A stretch of 64,000 bases of DNA. Source: Solwaraspora sp. WMMD792 (GTDB lineage Bacteria; Actinomycetota; Actinomycetes; Mycobacteriales; Micromonosporaceae). The translations under genes were made by a program, and so were the position numbers. Of this stretch, positions 1-10,201 are shown piece by piece. Within the stretch, counting starts at the first letter, position 1, and each line of letters starts with the position of its first letter. Where the stretch lies: positions 1,674,001 through 1,738,000 of the forward strand of contig NZ_JARUBH010000009.1 of assembly GCF_029626105.1 (NCBI RefSeq). Direction: 5' to 3'. Below the pieces are notes generated by a model. That model was not told the origin of the DNA, searched no databases, and saw only the letters and a list, made by a program, of their open reading frames with translations.

Positions 1-1
1 G

Positions 2-691
2 GTGTCGACGGTCGGCGCGTCGATCCGGCGGGTGCCGTCCGTGATTCGGGACGCGCTGGCGCTGCTGCGGCGTTCCCGGATCCTGCTCGCCCTGATCTCG
101 GTCGAGCTGTTCTGGGGTTTCGGCATGATCTCCTTCGAGACCCTGATGCCGGTACGCCTGGCGGAGGTGACCGGCGACGCAGACCGGGCGGCGGCGCTGC
201 TCGGTCCGGTCGGTGCCGTTGCCTGGCTGGCGTCGGCCGGCGGTGCCGCGCTGGTGCCGGCGCTCACCCGACGACTCGGTGCGCCGGTGACCGCCGCCGC
301 ATTCCGGATCCTGCAGGGGGCGACCGTCGCCGGCATGGCGCTGCTGGCCGGGCCGGCCGGGGTGGTCGCAGCCTTCCTGGCCTGCTACGCCATCCACGGT
401 GCGTCGAACCCGGTGCACATGGGCCTGCTGCACCGGCAGGTGGACGGCGGGCACCGCAGCAGCGTGGTCTCGCTCAACTCGATGGTCGCGCACCCGGCGG
501 GGGCGCTTGGCGGGGTGGTGCTGATGGCCATCGCCGGTGCCGCCTCGGTCAGCCTGGCAATGCTGGTCGGTGCGGCCGTGCTGGCCGCGGCCGCACCGCT
601 GTACCTGGTCTCGCCTGGTCCAAGCTGGATTGGCCGGCGCGGCCGTTGGGTATGGAACGGCCGACCGACTGAACCCCCCAGGAGGATCTGA
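2..691 (+). CDS. MFS transporter, C-terminal part (gene cut by window edge)
   Basis: The reading frame is open from the window edge, so the true start lies upstream and only about 229 residues are seen. They are strongly hydrophobic, with roughly six membrane-spanning stretches. A short loop (TRRLGAPVT) resembles the cytoplasmic loops of major facilitator exporters. The stop TGA lies at 689-691 and overlaps the ATG of the next small gene. Family membership is inferred from hydropathy and loop style; the substrate cannot be deduced. Confidence 0.7.
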   Translation: MSTVGASIRRVPSVIRDALALLRRSRILLALISVELFWGFGMISFETLMPVRLAEVTGDADRAAALLGPVGAVAWLASAGGAALVPALTRRLGAPVTAAAFRILQGATVAGMALLAGPAGVVAAFLACYAIHGASNPVHMGLLHRQVDGGHRSSVVSLNSMVAHPAGALGGVVLMAIAGAASVSLAMLVGAAVLAAAAPLYLVSPGPSWIGRRGRWVWNGRPTEPPRRI

Positions 692-885
692 TGTTCGCCA
701 TTGCTGCGGCTGTCGTTTTCGGCTTCGCCCTGCTGCTCGACCTGCTCGACACCGATCTCGGTGCGCCCGACCTGTTCAACTGGAACACCATGGTGCTGAT
801 CGGCCTGCTCTGCCTGGCCCTGTTTTTCGCCGGGGTCGGTCGCGGCACCGGCGGCGGTTGGTCCCGGCGCCGTCGGCGCAGCTGA
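691..885 (+). CDS. Small two-helix membrane protein
   Basis: This 64-residue protein has two hydrophobic helices (about residues 3-16 and 33-48) and ends in a strongly basic tail (SRRRRRS) that should face the cytoplasm. A good ribosome binding site (AGGAGG) lies just before the ATG, and the start overlaps the stop of the upstream transporter gene, so the two are probably translated together. I do not recognise a family. It could be an accessory subunit of the transporter, but that is only inferred from the coupling. Confidence 0.6.
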   Translation: MFAIAAAVVFGFALLLDLLDTDLGAPDLFNWNTMVLIGLLCLALFFAGVGRGTGGGWSRRRRRS

Positions 886-954
886 CCCGGCTGTTCACTG
901 GCCCGATCTCGGTGCATTTCCGGCGTCCGAGATCGGGCCGGTACTGTCTTGCTG

Positions 955-2484
955 ATGGAGTCCGACGTCCTCTTCTCCTACCCCTCCGCCGAGCAGCGCC
1001 GCGATGCGCCGCCGGCTGGCGGCGGCGTGGCGGCGGGTGACTCTGGCTCCGGCCCGTCCGCTTCGGCGCCGTTGCCGGTACGGATGCGTCCGGCGAGCCT
1101 CGACGAGCTGGTCGGCCAGGAGCATCTGCTGGCCCCGGGCGCGCCGCTGCGGCAGCTGGTGACCGGTACCGCGCCGATGTCGGTCATCCTGTGGGGGCCG
1201 CCGGGCTGCGGCAAGACGACGATCGCCCACCTGGTGGCCCGGGCCACCGACCGTCGCTTCGTAGCGATGTCGGCGCTGTCCGCCGGAGTCAAGGACGTCC
1301 GTGCGGTGATCGACGAGGCCCGACGGCAACGGCGTACCGGCGGGCTGCCGACGGTGCTGTTCATCGACGAGGTGCACCGCTTCAGCAAGACCCAGCAGGA
1401 CTCGCTGCTCGCGGCGGTCGAGGACCGTACCGTGACGTTGCTGGCGGCGACCACCGAAAACCCCCATTTTTCGGTCATCTCGCCGTTACTGTCGCGGTGT
1501 GTCCTGCTCACCCTGCGGCCACTCGGCGACGAGGCGGTCCGTGACCTGCTCCGGCGCGCGGTGACCGACGAACGTGGACTCGGCGGCTCGCTACGGCTGT
1601 CGCAGCCGGCCGAGGATCACCTGGTCCGGTTGGCCGGTGGCGACGTGCGCAAGGCGCTCACCGCCCTGGAGGCGGCGGCCTCGGCGGCCACCGCGACCGA
1701 CACCGGGGAGATCGACCTGCGTACCGCCGAGCGGGCAATCGACGTCGCCGCTGTGCGCTACGACCGCGACGGCGACGCCCACTACGACGTGACCAGCGCG
1801 TTCATCAAGAGCATGCGTGGCTCGGACGTCGACGCCGCGCTGCACTGGCTGGCCCGGATGCTGGTCGCCGGGGAGGACGCCAGGTTCATCGCCCGGCGGA
1901 TGGTGATCTTCGCCAGCGAGGACGTCGGGATGGCCGATCCGGGTGCGCTGTCGGTGGCGACCGCGGCCGCCCACGCCGTGGAGTACGTGGGGCTGCCGGA
2001 GGCACAACTCAACCTTGCCCAGGCGGTGATCCACCTGGCCACCGCCCCGAAGTCCAACTCGGCCACCACCGCGCTGTCGGCGGCCGTCGCCGACGTACGG
2101 GCCGGCCGGGGCGGGACGGTGCCGGCACATCTACGGGACAGCCACTACTCGGGCGCGCGGCGGATCGGCCACGGAGGCGGCTACCGTTACCCTCACGACG
2201 ACCACCGGGGGGTGGTCACCCAGCAGTACCCGCCCGACGAGCTCGCCGGTGTCGACTACTACCGGCCGACCGAGCACGGCGCCGAGCGGACGGTCTCCGC
2301 GCGGCTGCCGGTGCTCCGCCGGATCGTGCGCGGCCTGCCGCCCGACACCCGCGCGTCCGCTGGACGCACCGGCTCCGGCTCGTCCGCTGGTGCCGCCGAA
2401 CCTGATCCATCCGTCCCAGCGTCCGAGGCTGGTCCGGTGCCCGATGACAGCGGCAGCGTTGCTGCCGGGGAGGTACAGCAGTGA
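955..2484 (+). CDS. rarA: Replication-associated recombination protein A (AAA+ ATPase)
   Basis: RarA/MgsA acts at stalled replication forks as a DNA-dependent AAA+ ATPase related to clamp loaders. The sequence has the Walker A motif GPPGCGKTT (about residues 81-89), the Walker B motif FIDEVHRF (about 137-144) and the sensor-1 region [11 protein letters not shown], followed by the MgsA-type C-terminal helical domain ([25 protein letters not shown]). The ATG at 955 is preferred over in-frame TTG/CTG codons six nucleotides upstream. The protein is about 510 residues, longer than the usual 430-450, because of an N-terminal leader and a Ser/Gly/Ala/Pro-rich tail of about 60 residues that looks disordered. 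Its stop overlaps the GTG of the next gene. Confidence 0.95.
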   Translation: MESDVLFSYPSAEQRRDAPPAGGGVAAGDSGSGPSASAPLPVRMRPASLDELVGQEHLLAPGAPLRQLVTGTAPMSVILWGPPGCGKTTIAHLVARATDRRFVAMSALSAGVKDVRAVIDEARRQRRTGGLPTVLFIDEVHRFSKTQQDSLLAAVEDRTVTLLAATTENPHFSVISPLLSRCVLLTLRPLGDEAVRDLLRRAVTDERGLGGSLRLSQPAEDHLVRLAGGDVRKALTALEAAASAATATDTGEIDLRTAERAIDVAAVRYDRDGDAHYDVTSAFIKSMRGSDVDAALHWLARMLVAGEDARFIARRMVIFASEDVGMADPGALSVATAAAHAVEYVGLPEAQLNLAQAVIHLATAPKSNSATTALSAAVADVRAGRGGTVPAHLRDSHYSGARRIGHGGGYRYPHDDHRGVVTQQYPPDELAGVDYYRPTEHGAERTVSARLPVLRRIVRGLPPDTRASAGRTGSGSSAGAAEPDPSVPASEAGPVPDDSGSVAAGEVQQ

Positions 2485-4946
2485 GAGCGCGCGGTTCTGA
2501 CCGCCCCGATCACCCCGACGAGCGTCGTGAGGGCAAGCCGAAGGGCCGTCGGTGGGGCCGGGCACCGGTCGAGGAAGAGGTCAGCGGCGAGGAGACCGGC
2601 TGGCTGGACGATCTGCGGACCGCCAAGGAACAGCGGATCGACATCGGACCCGGTGGCGCCGGAGCATCCGGCGACTCCTCGACGGACGGCCCGCCGTCCC
2701 GCTCTGCGGTCTCCCGGTCCGCCGTCCCGTCCCGTCCACATCCACATCCGCAGCCGCCTACGGGTCCGGGTCCGCAGCCGGGTGCCGGCCCGCAGCCGCC
2801 TCCGGGCCCGCAGCCGCGCACCGGGCCAGGGCCGGCCGAGCCGGTGTCCCCGGCTGGCGCGAAACCGTCCGAACCCCGACCCCGACCCCGGCCCGTCAGC
2901 CCCGCCCCGGGCGGGCCGACCCCGGTCTCCGGTGGGCCGAGTCCGACCCCGGTCTCGGGTGGGCCGAGCCCGACCCCGGGCCGGTACCAGCGGCCGCCGC
3001 AACGCCTGCCAGCGGCGGACACGGTCGTGCCGCAGTCGGGCAACGCACCGCCGTTGCCGCCGTCCACGCCGCAGCGGCCATCCGCCGACGCCTTCGGCGG
3101 GCCCCGTTCCGCGCCGGGCACCCCGACCCGACCAACGTCCGGCCCCGGTGCCGATGGACGCGACGAGACCCGGATCATTCCGCCGGTCAGGTCGTCCGGC
3201 GGGCGTCGACGCGCCCCGGAACCGGCGGACGAGAGCAGCGGCTGGGAACGCCGCCCGGAGACGCCGCAACGTGGCCCGGCCGCCGGGGCGGACCGAGCGG
3301 GTCAGACCCGGGAGGGGGACGGCCCGGCACCATCGCGGCCGTCGGCCGGCCGGCATGCCTCGGCCGGCCAGCCGTTCGAGCCGGCCCGGCCGACCTCGGG
3401 CGGGCCTCGCCCGGCGCGGTCCGCGCCGATCCCCGGCCAGCCATCCCGGGGTGGCCCCGGCGGCCCCCTGGCCGCTCCCGTGGTCCCTGGGCCGGGCGGT
3501 GCCATGCCACCGGCCCGTGGTCCGCAGCCTGACCCGGGCACCGACCAGCCGCCCCGTCCGGGAACCCGCCCGGCCGGACCGCCGCCAGGCCATCCGGCCG
3601 GCCCGCCGACCGCCACCCGCCCTGGCCCCGGCCCCGGCCCCGGCCCCGGCCGGGCGACGGTCCCGGCAGCCGGGCCGGTGCCGACCGGTGCCGGTGGCGG
3701 GCCGCGGCCACCGGTGACCGGGCCGCCGGCCACCGATCGACGGGACCCGTACGCCACCGGTCCGATCCGCCCCGGCCAGCCGGGTCGATCCGACCCGCCG
3801 GGCCGTCCCAACGAGGCCGGCACCTTCGGCCGCCCCAGCCACCCGGGCCGACCAGCTCAACCCGGCCGACCAGCTCAACCCGGGCCCGGTGGCGTCGCGA
3901 CGATGCCCGGCGCGCCGGCACCTGGCCGGCCGGTGTCCGGTGGACCTGCCGGTGCCGCCGCACCGCCGCACCACGATCGGCCGACGCCCGCCCCGCCCCG
4001 CCCGGTCTCCGGCGCCGGGGCGACGGTGGCGCGGTCGGCGTCGGTGCCGGTACGGCCGGGTGGGCCGGTGCCGCCGAGCGGACTCGCCCCGGTGTCCGGC
4101 GGAGCCGCGTCGGTCCCGGGAGCCGCGCCGGTCCCGGGAGGGGTCGCCCCGGTGTCCGGTGGGGGTGGCTCACCGGTCCGGTCCGGGCCGTACCGCCCTG
4201 ACCGGTCGGAATCCGAGCACTCCGGCCCTGAGGAGTCCGGTGCCGACCAGCCGGGTTCCGAGCAGGGTGGCCCGAACCTGCAGCAGCGTCGGCTGCGGGC
4301 GATGGCCCTGATCATGGTCGCCGTCGTGGTGCTGGCCGCCCTCCCGCTCTACTTCGGCATCCGGGCGGCGACCCGCGACCCGGTCTTCAACTCCCTCGAC
4401 CGGCTCGACGTGCCCGAGTGGGCGGCGCAGGAGCGTACCGACGCGGTCAGCGGGAGCCGTTGGTGCCTCATCGACTGCCGGTTCCGCGAGCGGACGATGA
4501 CCTCCGAACGCGGCACCGAGGAGACCGCCCAGGTCTACACCGCGGCACTGACCGACGCCGGGTGGCTGCCGTGGGACGCCGAGCTGTGCCCGTCCCAGCC
4601 GGTCGAAGGCCAGTACAACTGCTGGACCCGCGACGAACTCACCCTCGACCTGTGGGTCCGGCCGCCGGCCTGCTCGGACGACCTGCTACTGCAGCGGCCG
4701 ACGGTGGAGCCGCCATCCGGCGAGTCGACCGACGGTGGGTCGACCGACGGGGAATCGGCCGACTCGCCGCCGGTCACCGAGGCCGAGACCTGCACCGGTT
4801 CGGTCGTGTCGATCAAGGTACGCAACGCGATCGGTGACGACCGGATGAAGCCACAGCCGAGCACCGATCCGTCGCTCACCGGTGAGGATCCGGATCCGGT
4901 CTTCACCGACGACCCGCTGCTGGACCTCGAGGTCGAACCGTCGTGA
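2481..4946 (+). CDS. Proline-rich single-pass membrane protein of unknown function
   Basis: The GTG start overlaps the rarA stop (GTGA), with GGGGAGG a few bases upstream. The 821-residue product has a disordered cytoplasmic part of about 600 residues dominated by Pro, Gly, Arg and Ala, including short tandem repeats (PTPVSGGPS). One transmembrane helix follows (about residues 607-628, preceded by RRLRAM). An extracytoplasmic domain of about 190 residues contains several cysteines ([26 protein letters not shown]) and ends in an acidic tail. The layout (long Pro-rich cytoplasmic region, one helix, small Cys-containing domain) is common in actinobacterial envelope proteins. I cannot assign a function. 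Confidence 0.8.
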   Translation: MRARGSDRPDHPDERREGKPKGRRWGRAPVEEEVSGEETGWLDDLRTAKEQRIDIGPGGAGASGDSSTDGPPSRSAVSRSAVPSRPHPHPQPPTGPGPQPGAGPQPPPGPQPRTGPGPAEPVSPAGAKPSEPRPRPRPVSPAPGGPTPVSGGPSPTPVSGGPSPTPGRYQRPPQRLPAADTVVPQSGNAPPLPPSTPQRPSADAFGGPRSAPGTPTRPTSGPGADGRDETRIIPPVRSSGGRRRAPEPADESSGWERRPETPQRGPAAGADRAGQTREGDGPAPSRPSAGRHASAGQPFEPARPTSGGPRPARSAPIPGQPSRGGPGGPLAAPVVPGPGGAMPPARGPQPDPGTDQPPRPGTRPAGPPPGHPAGPPTATRPGPGPGPGPGRATVPAAGPVPTGAGGGPRPPVTGPPATDRRDPYATGPIRPGQPGRSDPPGRPNEAGTFGRPSHPGRPAQPGRPAQPGPGGVATMPGAPAPGRPVSGGPAGAAAPPHHDRPTPAPPRPVSGAGATVARSASVPVRPGGPVPPSGLAPVSGGAASVPGAAPVPGGVAPVSGGGGSPVRSGPYRPDRSESEHSGPEESGADQPGSEQGGPNLQQRRLRAMALIMVAVVVLAALPLYFGIRAATRDPVFNSLDRLDVPEWAAQERTDAVSGSRWCLIDCRFRERTMTSERGTEETAQVYTAALTDAGWLPWDAELCPSQPVEGQYNCWTRDELTLDLWVRPPACSDDLLLQRPTVEPPSGESTDGGSTDGESADSPPVTEAETCTGSVVSIKVRNAIGDDRMKPQPSTDPSLTGEDPDPVFTDDPLLDLEVEPS
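2918..2979 (+). repeat. 27-bp tandem repeat inside the proline-rich gene
   Basis: Two full copies of a 27-bp unit (2918-2944 and 2945-2971, few mismatches) plus the start of a third encode PTPVSGGPS-type repeats. Such in-frame repeats expand and contract by slippage. Confidence 0.75.
3624..3651 (+). repeat. GGCCCC hexanucleotide microsatellite
   Basis: About four and a half perfect copies of GGCCCC encode a Pro-Gly run within the disordered part of the membrane protein. Copy number is a likely site of strain variation and of sequencing error. Confidence 0.7.
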
Positions 4947-5053
4947 GCGGACGACCATCACTGACGGTAGGGTCTGCACGGTGGTGCGGCGCGAGCTGAC
5001 CGCCGTCAGGTGAGCAGCGGCGGCGAGGCGTCGTGACAGAGGAGGACACAGGC

Positions 5054-5515
5054 ATGGACGGTGGACAGATCGCGGCGCTGGTGGCGGCCGGAGCGTTCCT
5101 GATGCTCGTGCTGGTGCTCGCGGTGCCGATCCTGCGGCTGCGGCACACCGTGGACGCGGCGACAAGGGCGATCAACGACCTGAACGACCGCACCGGTCCA
5201 CTGCTCGGCCAGGTCAACACCTCGATGGAGAACGTCAACACCGCGCTCGGGCAGGTGCACACCACGCTGGACGGCGTCAACATCCAGCTCGCCAAGATCG
5301 ACACGATGACCGGTCACGCGCAGAACGTCACCGCCAACGTGGCGAACCTCGCCACCGTCGTCTCGGCGGCGGCGGCCAACCCGCTGGTCAAGGTCGCCGC
5401 CTTCGGGTACGGCGTCCGGCGCGCCGCGTCCGCCCGTCGGCACGCCGAGCAGGAGCGCGACGTACGGGCGGAACTCAAGCAGCGGCGCCGGGCAGCCCGG
5501 CGCAACGCCGGATGA
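5054..5515 (+). CDS. DUF948-like membrane-anchored protein
   Basis: The ATG at 5054 is chosen because GAGGAGGA sits 8 bases upstream; an in-frame GTG 21 bases earlier has no such site. The 153-residue protein has an N-terminal transmembrane helix (about residues 5-27). A helical segment follows with repeated Asn/Asp/Val-rich heptads (LLGQVNTSMENVNTALGQVH) typical of DUF948 family proteins, and the C-terminus is very basic. It precedes a second small membrane protein and alaS, the usual actinobacterial arrangement. Function is unknown; a membrane-tethered coiled coil is the safest description. Confidence 0.8.
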   Translation: MDGGQIAALVAAGAFLMLVLVLAVPILRLRHTVDAATRAINDLNDRTGPLLGQVNTSMENVNTALGQVHTTLDGVNIQLAKIDTMTGHAQNVTANVANLATVVSAAAANPLVKVAAFGYGVRRAASARRHAEQERDVRAELKQRRRAARRNAG

Positions 5516-5531
5516 CCGGGAGGACGCCGTC

Positions 5532-5837
5532 ATGAAACGCCTGCTCTGGCTCGGTGTCGGCATCGCCGTCGGCGCGGTGGTGGTCCGCAAACTGGCCCGG
5601 ACCGCCCAGTCCTACACACCGTCCGGGATCGCCTCCTCGCTGTCGGAATCCGCTGGTGGTCTCGTCGAGTCGGTCCGTACCTTCGTGGAGGACGTGCGTG
5701 AGGGTATGGCAGAGCGCGAGCAGCAGATCCAGGCCGCGTTCGCTGAGGGCGTGGCGTTCGACGACCAGTTCGCCGACCTGCGGGGCGACCCGAGCGTCGG
5801 TGACGTGGAGATATTCCCCCAGGAGGACGTTCGGTGA
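5532..5837 (+). CDS. Small conserved membrane-associated protein (DUF6167-like)
   Basis: This 101-residue protein starts [20 protein letters not shown], one short N-terminal helix followed by basic residues. An amphipathic, mostly helical acidic segment ([20 protein letters not shown]) and a polar tail complete it. It lies 16 bases after the DUF948-like gene and overlaps the alaS start by 4 bases, so the three are probably co-transcribed. The family name is from memory of similar proteins upstream of actinobacterial alaS and is not verified. Function unknown. Confidence 0.75.
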   Translation: MKRLLWLGVGIAVGAVVVRKLARTAQSYTPSGIASSLSESAGGLVESVRTFVEDVREGMAEREQQIQAAFAEGVAFDDQFADLRGDPSVGDVEIFPQEDVR

Positions 5838-8518
5838 AAACGGCGGAGATCAAGCGGCGGTTCCTCGCGCACTTCGAGGCCAACGGCCATGCCGTGGTGC
5901 CGTCAGCTCCGCTGCCCGCGATCGATGACCCGAACCTGCTGTTCATCAACGCGGGCATGGTGCAGTTCGTGCCGTACTTCCTCGGTCAGCGGACCCCGCC
6001 GTACCAGCGGGCGACGAGCGTGCAGAAGTGCATCCGTACCCCGGACATCGACGAGGTCGGCAAGACGTCGCGGCACGGCACCTTCTTCCAGATGAACGGC
6101 AACTTCTCGTTCGGCGACTACTTCAAGGAAGGTGCGATCCCGCTGGCCTGGGACCTGGCCACCAGGCCGGTCGACGCGGGTGGGTTCGGCATGGATCCGG
6201 AGCGGATCTGGGTCACCGTCTACCTCGACGACGACGAGGCGGCCGACATCTGGCGGCGCACCGGCGTACCGGCGGCGCGGATCGTGCGCCGGGGCAACAA
6301 GGACAACTTCTGGTCGATGGGTATCCCCGGGCCGGCCGGGCCGTGCTCGGAGCTGTACTACGACCGGGGTCCGGCGTACGGGCCGGACGGCGGGCCGGAG
6401 GTCGACGAGGACCGCTTCCTGGAGTTCTGGAATCTCGTCTTCATGCAGTACGAGATCACCAACGTACAGAGCAAAGAGGTCTTCGACATCGTCGGCGACC
6501 TGCCGAAGAAGAACATCGACACCGGCATGGGCCTGGAGCGGATCGCGTCGATCCTGCAGGGGGTGGACAACCTCTACGAGATCGACGAGGTACGTCCGAT
6601 CCTGGACCGGGCGGCCGAGCTGACCGGTAAGCGCTACGGTGCGGGCTCCGGCCAGGCGGCGAGCGAGTCGCACCCCGACGACGTTCGGCTGCGGGTGATC
6701 GCCGACCACGTGCGGACCGCGTTGATGCTGATCGGCGACGGGGTGACCCCGTCCAACGAGGGCCGCGGCTACGTGCTGCGCCGGATCATGCGTCGGGCGA
6801 TCCGCTCGGTACGACTGCTCGGCTGGCAGGATCGCGCCCTGCCGGAGCTGCTGCCGGTGGCCCGGGACTGCATGGCGCCGTCGTACCCCGAGCTGGCCGC
6901 CGACTTCGAGCGGATCTCCTCGTACGCGTACGCCGAGGAGGACGCCTTCCTGTCCACGCTGCGCGCCGGTACCACGATCCTGGACACGGCGATCGCCCAG
7001 ACCAGGTCGGCCGGCGGCGGCAAACTCTCCGGCGACCAGGCCTTCCAGCTGCACGACACGTACGGGTTCCCGATCGACCTCACCCTGGAGATCGCCGCCG
7101 AGCAGGGGCTCTCCGTCGACCAGGACGGTTTCCGCCGGCTGATGTCCGAGCAGCGGGCCCGGGCGAAGGCGGACGCGCAGGCCCGCAAGACCGGGCACGT
7201 CGACATGTCCGCGTACCGCGGGGTGCTGGACAGCGGCGGGCCGGTGGAGTTCACCGGCTACGCGGAGGTGTCCCGTGAGTCGCGGGTCCGGGCGCTGCTC
7301 GGCGCCGGCGGCGCGGCACTGCCCGCGGCCGGTGAGGGCGACGTCGTGGAGCTGGTACTGGACAGCACCCCGTTCTACGCCGAGGGCGGCGGCCAGCAGC
7401 CGGACACCGGCCTGCTCACCGTCGGCGCCGGCCGGGTGGAGATCTTCGACGTGCAGCAGCCGGTGCCGGGCCTGATCGTGCACCGGGCGCGGGTGGTCAG
7501 CGGCGAGCTGCGCGCCGGGGAGTCCGGCTACGCCGAGATCGACATCCCACGGCGGCGGGCGATCTCCCGGTCGCACACCGCGACGCACCTGGTGCACCAG
7601 ACGATGCGCAACTTTCTCGGCGAGTCGGCGACCCAGGCGGGGTCGCTGAACGCGCCGGGCCGGCTGCGGTTCGACTTCAACACCCCCGGCGCGGTCGCGC
7701 CGTCGGTGCTGCACGACATCGAGCAGCAGGTCAACGAGGTGCTGCTGCGCGACCTGGAGGTGAACGCGTTCATCACCTCCCAGGAGGAGGCGCGCCGGCT
7801 GGGCGCGATGGCGCTGTTCGGGGAGAAGTACGGCGACGAGGTCCGGGTGGTCGAGGTCGGTGACTACGCCCGGGAGCTGTGCGGCGGCACGCATGTGACC
7901 CGCTCCGGTCAGCTCGGTGTGGTGAAGATCCTCTCCGAGTCGTCGATCGGCTCCGGCGTGCGCCGGGTGGAGGCGCTGGTCGGTATCGACGCGTTCAACT
8001 TCCTGGCCCGCGAGCACCTGCTGGTGGCGCGGCTCGCCGAGCTGTACCGGGTGCCGGCCGACCAGGTCGCGGACCGGGTCCAGCAGACCGTCACCCAGCT
8101 GCGCGACGCGGAGAAGGAGCTGGAGAAGCTGCGCGCGCAGCTGGTGCTCGGCGGCGCGGCGGCGATCGCCGGCCAGGCGCGTGACGTGCGCGGGGTCGCC
8201 TACGTCGGCACCGAGGCGCCCGAGGGCGCGGCCGGCAACGACGTACGGACCTTGGCGCAGGAGATCCGGGGCAAGATCGACCCGGCCCGGCCGGCGGTGG
8301 TCGCGGTGGCGGCCCGGGCCAACGGCAAGGCGGCGCTGGTGGTGGCGGTCAACGCGACCGGCAAGTCGCGCGGGGTGTCGGCCGCCGACCTGGTCAAGGG
8401 CGCGCTGCACGGCCGGGGTGGCGGCAACGCCGACCTGGCGCAGGGCGGCGGGCTGCCGGCGGCCGAGGCGGCGAACCTGCTGGTCGCGGTCGAAAAGGCG
8501 ATCGCCGAGACGGCCTGA
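5834..8518 (+). CDS. alaS: Alanyl-tRNA synthetase
   Basis: The enzyme charges tRNA-Ala with alanine in the cytoplasm. The 894-residue length is normal. The class II catalytic domain begins [19 protein letters not shown] and includes FINAGMVQF and GMGLERI. The editing domain carries the zinc-binding histidines of HTATHLVH (about residues 579-586) and the C-site CGGTHV (about 682). The C-Ala region has the Gly-rich [12 protein letters not shown]. The GTG start overlaps the previous stop. All diagnostic motifs are intact. Confidence 0.98.
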   Translation: MKTAEIKRRFLAHFEANGHAVVPSAPLPAIDDPNLLFINAGMVQFVPYFLGQRTPPYQRATSVQKCIRTPDIDEVGKTSRHGTFFQMNGNFSFGDYFKEGAIPLAWDLATRPVDAGGFGMDPERIWVTVYLDDDEAADIWRRTGVPAARIVRRGNKDNFWSMGIPGPAGPCSELYYDRGPAYGPDGGPEVDEDRFLEFWNLVFMQYEITNVQSKEVFDIVGDLPKKNIDTGMGLERIASILQGVDNLYEIDEVRPILDRAAELTGKRYGAGSGQAASESHPDDVRLRVIADHVRTALMLIGDGVTPSNEGRGYVLRRIMRRAIRSVRLLGWQDRALPELLPVARDCMAPSYPELAADFERISSYAYAEEDAFLSTLRAGTTILDTAIAQTRSAGGGKLSGDQAFQLHDTYGFPIDLTLEIAAEQGLSVDQDGFRRLMSEQRARAKADAQARKTGHVDMSAYRGVLDSGGPVEFTGYAEVSRESRVRALLGAGGAALPAAGEGDVVELVLDSTPFYAEGGGQQPDTGLLTVGAGRVEIFDVQQPVPGLIVHRARVVSGELRAGESGYAEIDIPRRRAISRSHTATHLVHQTMRNFLGESATQAGSLNAPGRLRFDFNTPGAVAPSVLHDIEQQVNEVLLRDLEVNAFITSQEEARRLGAMALFGEKYGDEVRVVEVGDYARELCGGTHVTRSGQLGVVKILSESSIGSGVRRVEALVGIDAFNFLAREHLLVARLAELYRVPADQVADRVQQTVTQLRDAEKELEKLRAQLVLGGAAAIAGQARDVRGVAYVGTEAPEGAAGNDVRTLAQEIRGKIDPARPAVVAVAARANGKAALVVAVNATGKSRGVSAADLVKGALHGRGGGNADLAQGGGLPAAEAANLLVAVEKAIAETA

Positions 8519-8533
8519 GATGAGCGGTACGAG

Positions 8534-9004
8534 GTGAGCGGATTCGTCCGTGGGCGCCGGCTCGGCGTCGACGTGGGGCAGGTCCGGGTCGGTCTGGCGA
8601 TCAGCGACCCGGACGGCATTCTCGCCACCCCGTTGCTGACGGTGCGGCGGGACCTGTCGACCGGCGGCGCGACGACACCGGCCGAGGTGCCTACGGACAT
8701 CGCGAAAATTGTCCAGATAGTTCATGAGTACGAGGTCAGTGCGGTTATTGTCGGTCTGCCGGTGAACCTCGCCGGCCGCCACGGACCGGCCGCCGACGCG
8801 GTCAGCGCATACGTACGGTTACTCGAAGTGGCGGTATCGCCGATTTCAGTCCTGACGACCGACGAAAGGATGTCGACGGTGGTCGCTAGCCGTAGGCTGT
8901 CCGAGCGGGGCGTCCGAGGACGACGCCAACGGGCGGTGGTCGACCAGGCGGCCGCCGTGGAGATCCTGCAGAGCTGGCTGGACGCGCAGCGGAGGCAGAA
9001 GTGA
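8534..9004 (+). CDS. ruvX: Putative Holliday junction resolvase / pre-16S rRNA nuclease (YqgF family)
   Basis: YqgF/RuvX proteins have an RNase H-like fold and process the 5' end of pre-16S rRNA; a Holliday junction role has also been proposed. The 156-residue product shows the N-terminal metal site GVDVGQVRVGLAISD, the glycine-rich VIVGLPVNLAGRHGPAA, the acidic TTDERMST and a conserved end DQAAAVEILQSWLD. It sits between alaS and mltG, its usual place in actinobacteria. The GTG at 8534 follows a modest purine-rich stretch. Confidence 0.93.
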   Translation: MSGFVRGRRLGVDVGQVRVGLAISDPDGILATPLLTVRRDLSTGGATTPAEVPTDIAKIVQIVHEYEVSAVIVGLPVNLAGRHGPAADAVSAYVRLLEVAVSPISVLTTDERMSTVVASRRLSERGVRGRRQRAVVDQAAAVEILQSWLDAQRRQK

Positions 9005-10200
9005 TGATCGACGAACTGGACCTCGCCTTCGAGGACCGGGCCGACAAGGGCCGGCACCGTCGGGGCGCGCGGCGCAAGAAGTCGTCCGGCGGTGGCGGCC
9101 GGGGCAAGACCGCCGCCGCGCTGCTGGTCACCGTGCTGCTGCTCGGCGTGCTCGGCGGCGGCGTCTGGTACGGCTTCGACCGGGTACAGGGCTACTTCGC
9201 GACCCCGGACTACGACGGCGGCGGCACCGGTGAGGTGGTGGTCCAGGTCCGGGCCGGCGACACTGCCACCGACATCGGCAACACCCTCGTCGAGGCCGGC
9301 GTGGTCAAGAGCACCAAGGCGTTCGTCAACGAGGCCCGGGACAACTCCCGCAGCCAGAACATCCAGCCGGGCTTCTACACGCTGCGCCTGGAGATGAGCG
9401 CGGCGACCGCGCTCGGCCTGCTGCTGGACCTGGAGAACAAGGTCTCCAACCGGGTGACCATCCCGGAGGGCCGTACCGCCAAGCAGATCTACCAGTTGCT
9501 GGCCGAGTCGACGGACATCCCGGCGGAGGAGTTTGCCACCGCAGCCGAGGACCCGTTGGCCCTGGGCGTGCCCGAGTGGTGGATGACCCGTACCGACGGG
9601 GAGGAGGTGACGGTCTCCGCCGAAGGGTTCCTCTTCCCGGACACCTACGACTTCGATCCCGACGTCACCGCCCCGGAGATCCTCCGGGTGATGGTCAACC
9701 GGTTCCTGACCGTCACCGGCGAGATGGAGTACGCCGACCGGGTGCAGGCCGAACGCGGCGGGATCAGCCCGTACGAGGCGTTGATCGTCGCGTCGCTGGC
9801 CCAGGCCGAGGCCGGCATCGCCGAGGACCTCGCCAAGGTCTCCCGGGTGGCGTACAACCGGGTGTACAGCGAGACCTTCCCGTGCAGCTGCCTGCAGTTC
9901 GACGTGACGGTCAACTACTACTGGGAGCTGACCGGCCAGGAGACCAAGGCGTCCAAGGACATGACCCGCGAGGAGCTGTACGACGAGAGCAATCCGTACA
10001 GCACCCACGCGCACAGCGGGCTGCCGCCCACGCCGATCAACAACCCGGGCAAGGCCGCCCTGGAAGGGTCGATCAACCCGCCGGACGAGGACTGGGTCTA
10101 CTTCGTGGCGATCGACAAGGAGGGCCGTTCGGCGTTCGCCGAGACCCTCGACCAGCACAACCAGAACATCGAGATCGCCCGGCAGAACGGCATCCTCTGA
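9004..10200 (+). CDS. mltG: Endolytic murein transglycosylase MltG
   Basis: MltG cleaves nascent peptidoglycan strands at the outer face of the membrane. The protein has a basic cytoplasmic leader, one transmembrane helix (about residues 38-58, AALLVTVLLLGVLGGGVWYG), a LysM-like region and a YceG catalytic domain. The YceG domain contains IPEGRTAKQIYQLL, EGFLFPDTYDF, the catalytic-Glu region LIVASLAQAEAG and the signature SGLPPTPINNPG. The ATG at 9004 is 8 bases from GGAGG. A GTG at 9001 would add one residue and overlaps the ruvX stop; either is possible. Confidence 0.95.
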   Translation: MIDELDLAFEDRADKGRHRRGARRKKSSGGGGRGKTAAALLVTVLLLGVLGGGVWYGFDRVQGYFATPDYDGGGTGEVVVQVRAGDTATDIGNTLVEAGVVKSTKAFVNEARDNSRSQNIQPGFYTLRLEMSAATALGLLLDLENKVSNRVTIPEGRTAKQIYQLLAESTDIPAEEFATAAEDPLALGVPEWWMTRTDGEEVTVSAEGFLFPDTYDFDPDVTAPEILRVMVNRFLTVTGEMEYADRVQAERGGISPYEALIVASLAQAEAGIAEDLAKVSRVAYNRVYSETFPCSCLQFDVTVNYYWELTGQETKASKDMTREELYDESNPYSTHAHSGLPPTPINNPGKAALEGSINPPDEDWVYFVAIDKEGRSAFAETLDQHNQNIEIARQNGIL

Positions 10201-10201
10201 G

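Noticed and set aside
2600-4250. Collagen-like or secreted structural protein
   Set aside because: The Pro/Gly-rich part lacks regular Gly-X-Y triplets and a signal peptide and lies on the cytoplasmic side of the only membrane helix.
5903-8782. Very long open frame (959 codons) antisense to alaS
   Set aside because: It is a shadow of the G/C-biased third positions of alaS. The composition is Arg/Asp/Val/His-rich without motifs, and it has no ribosome binding site.
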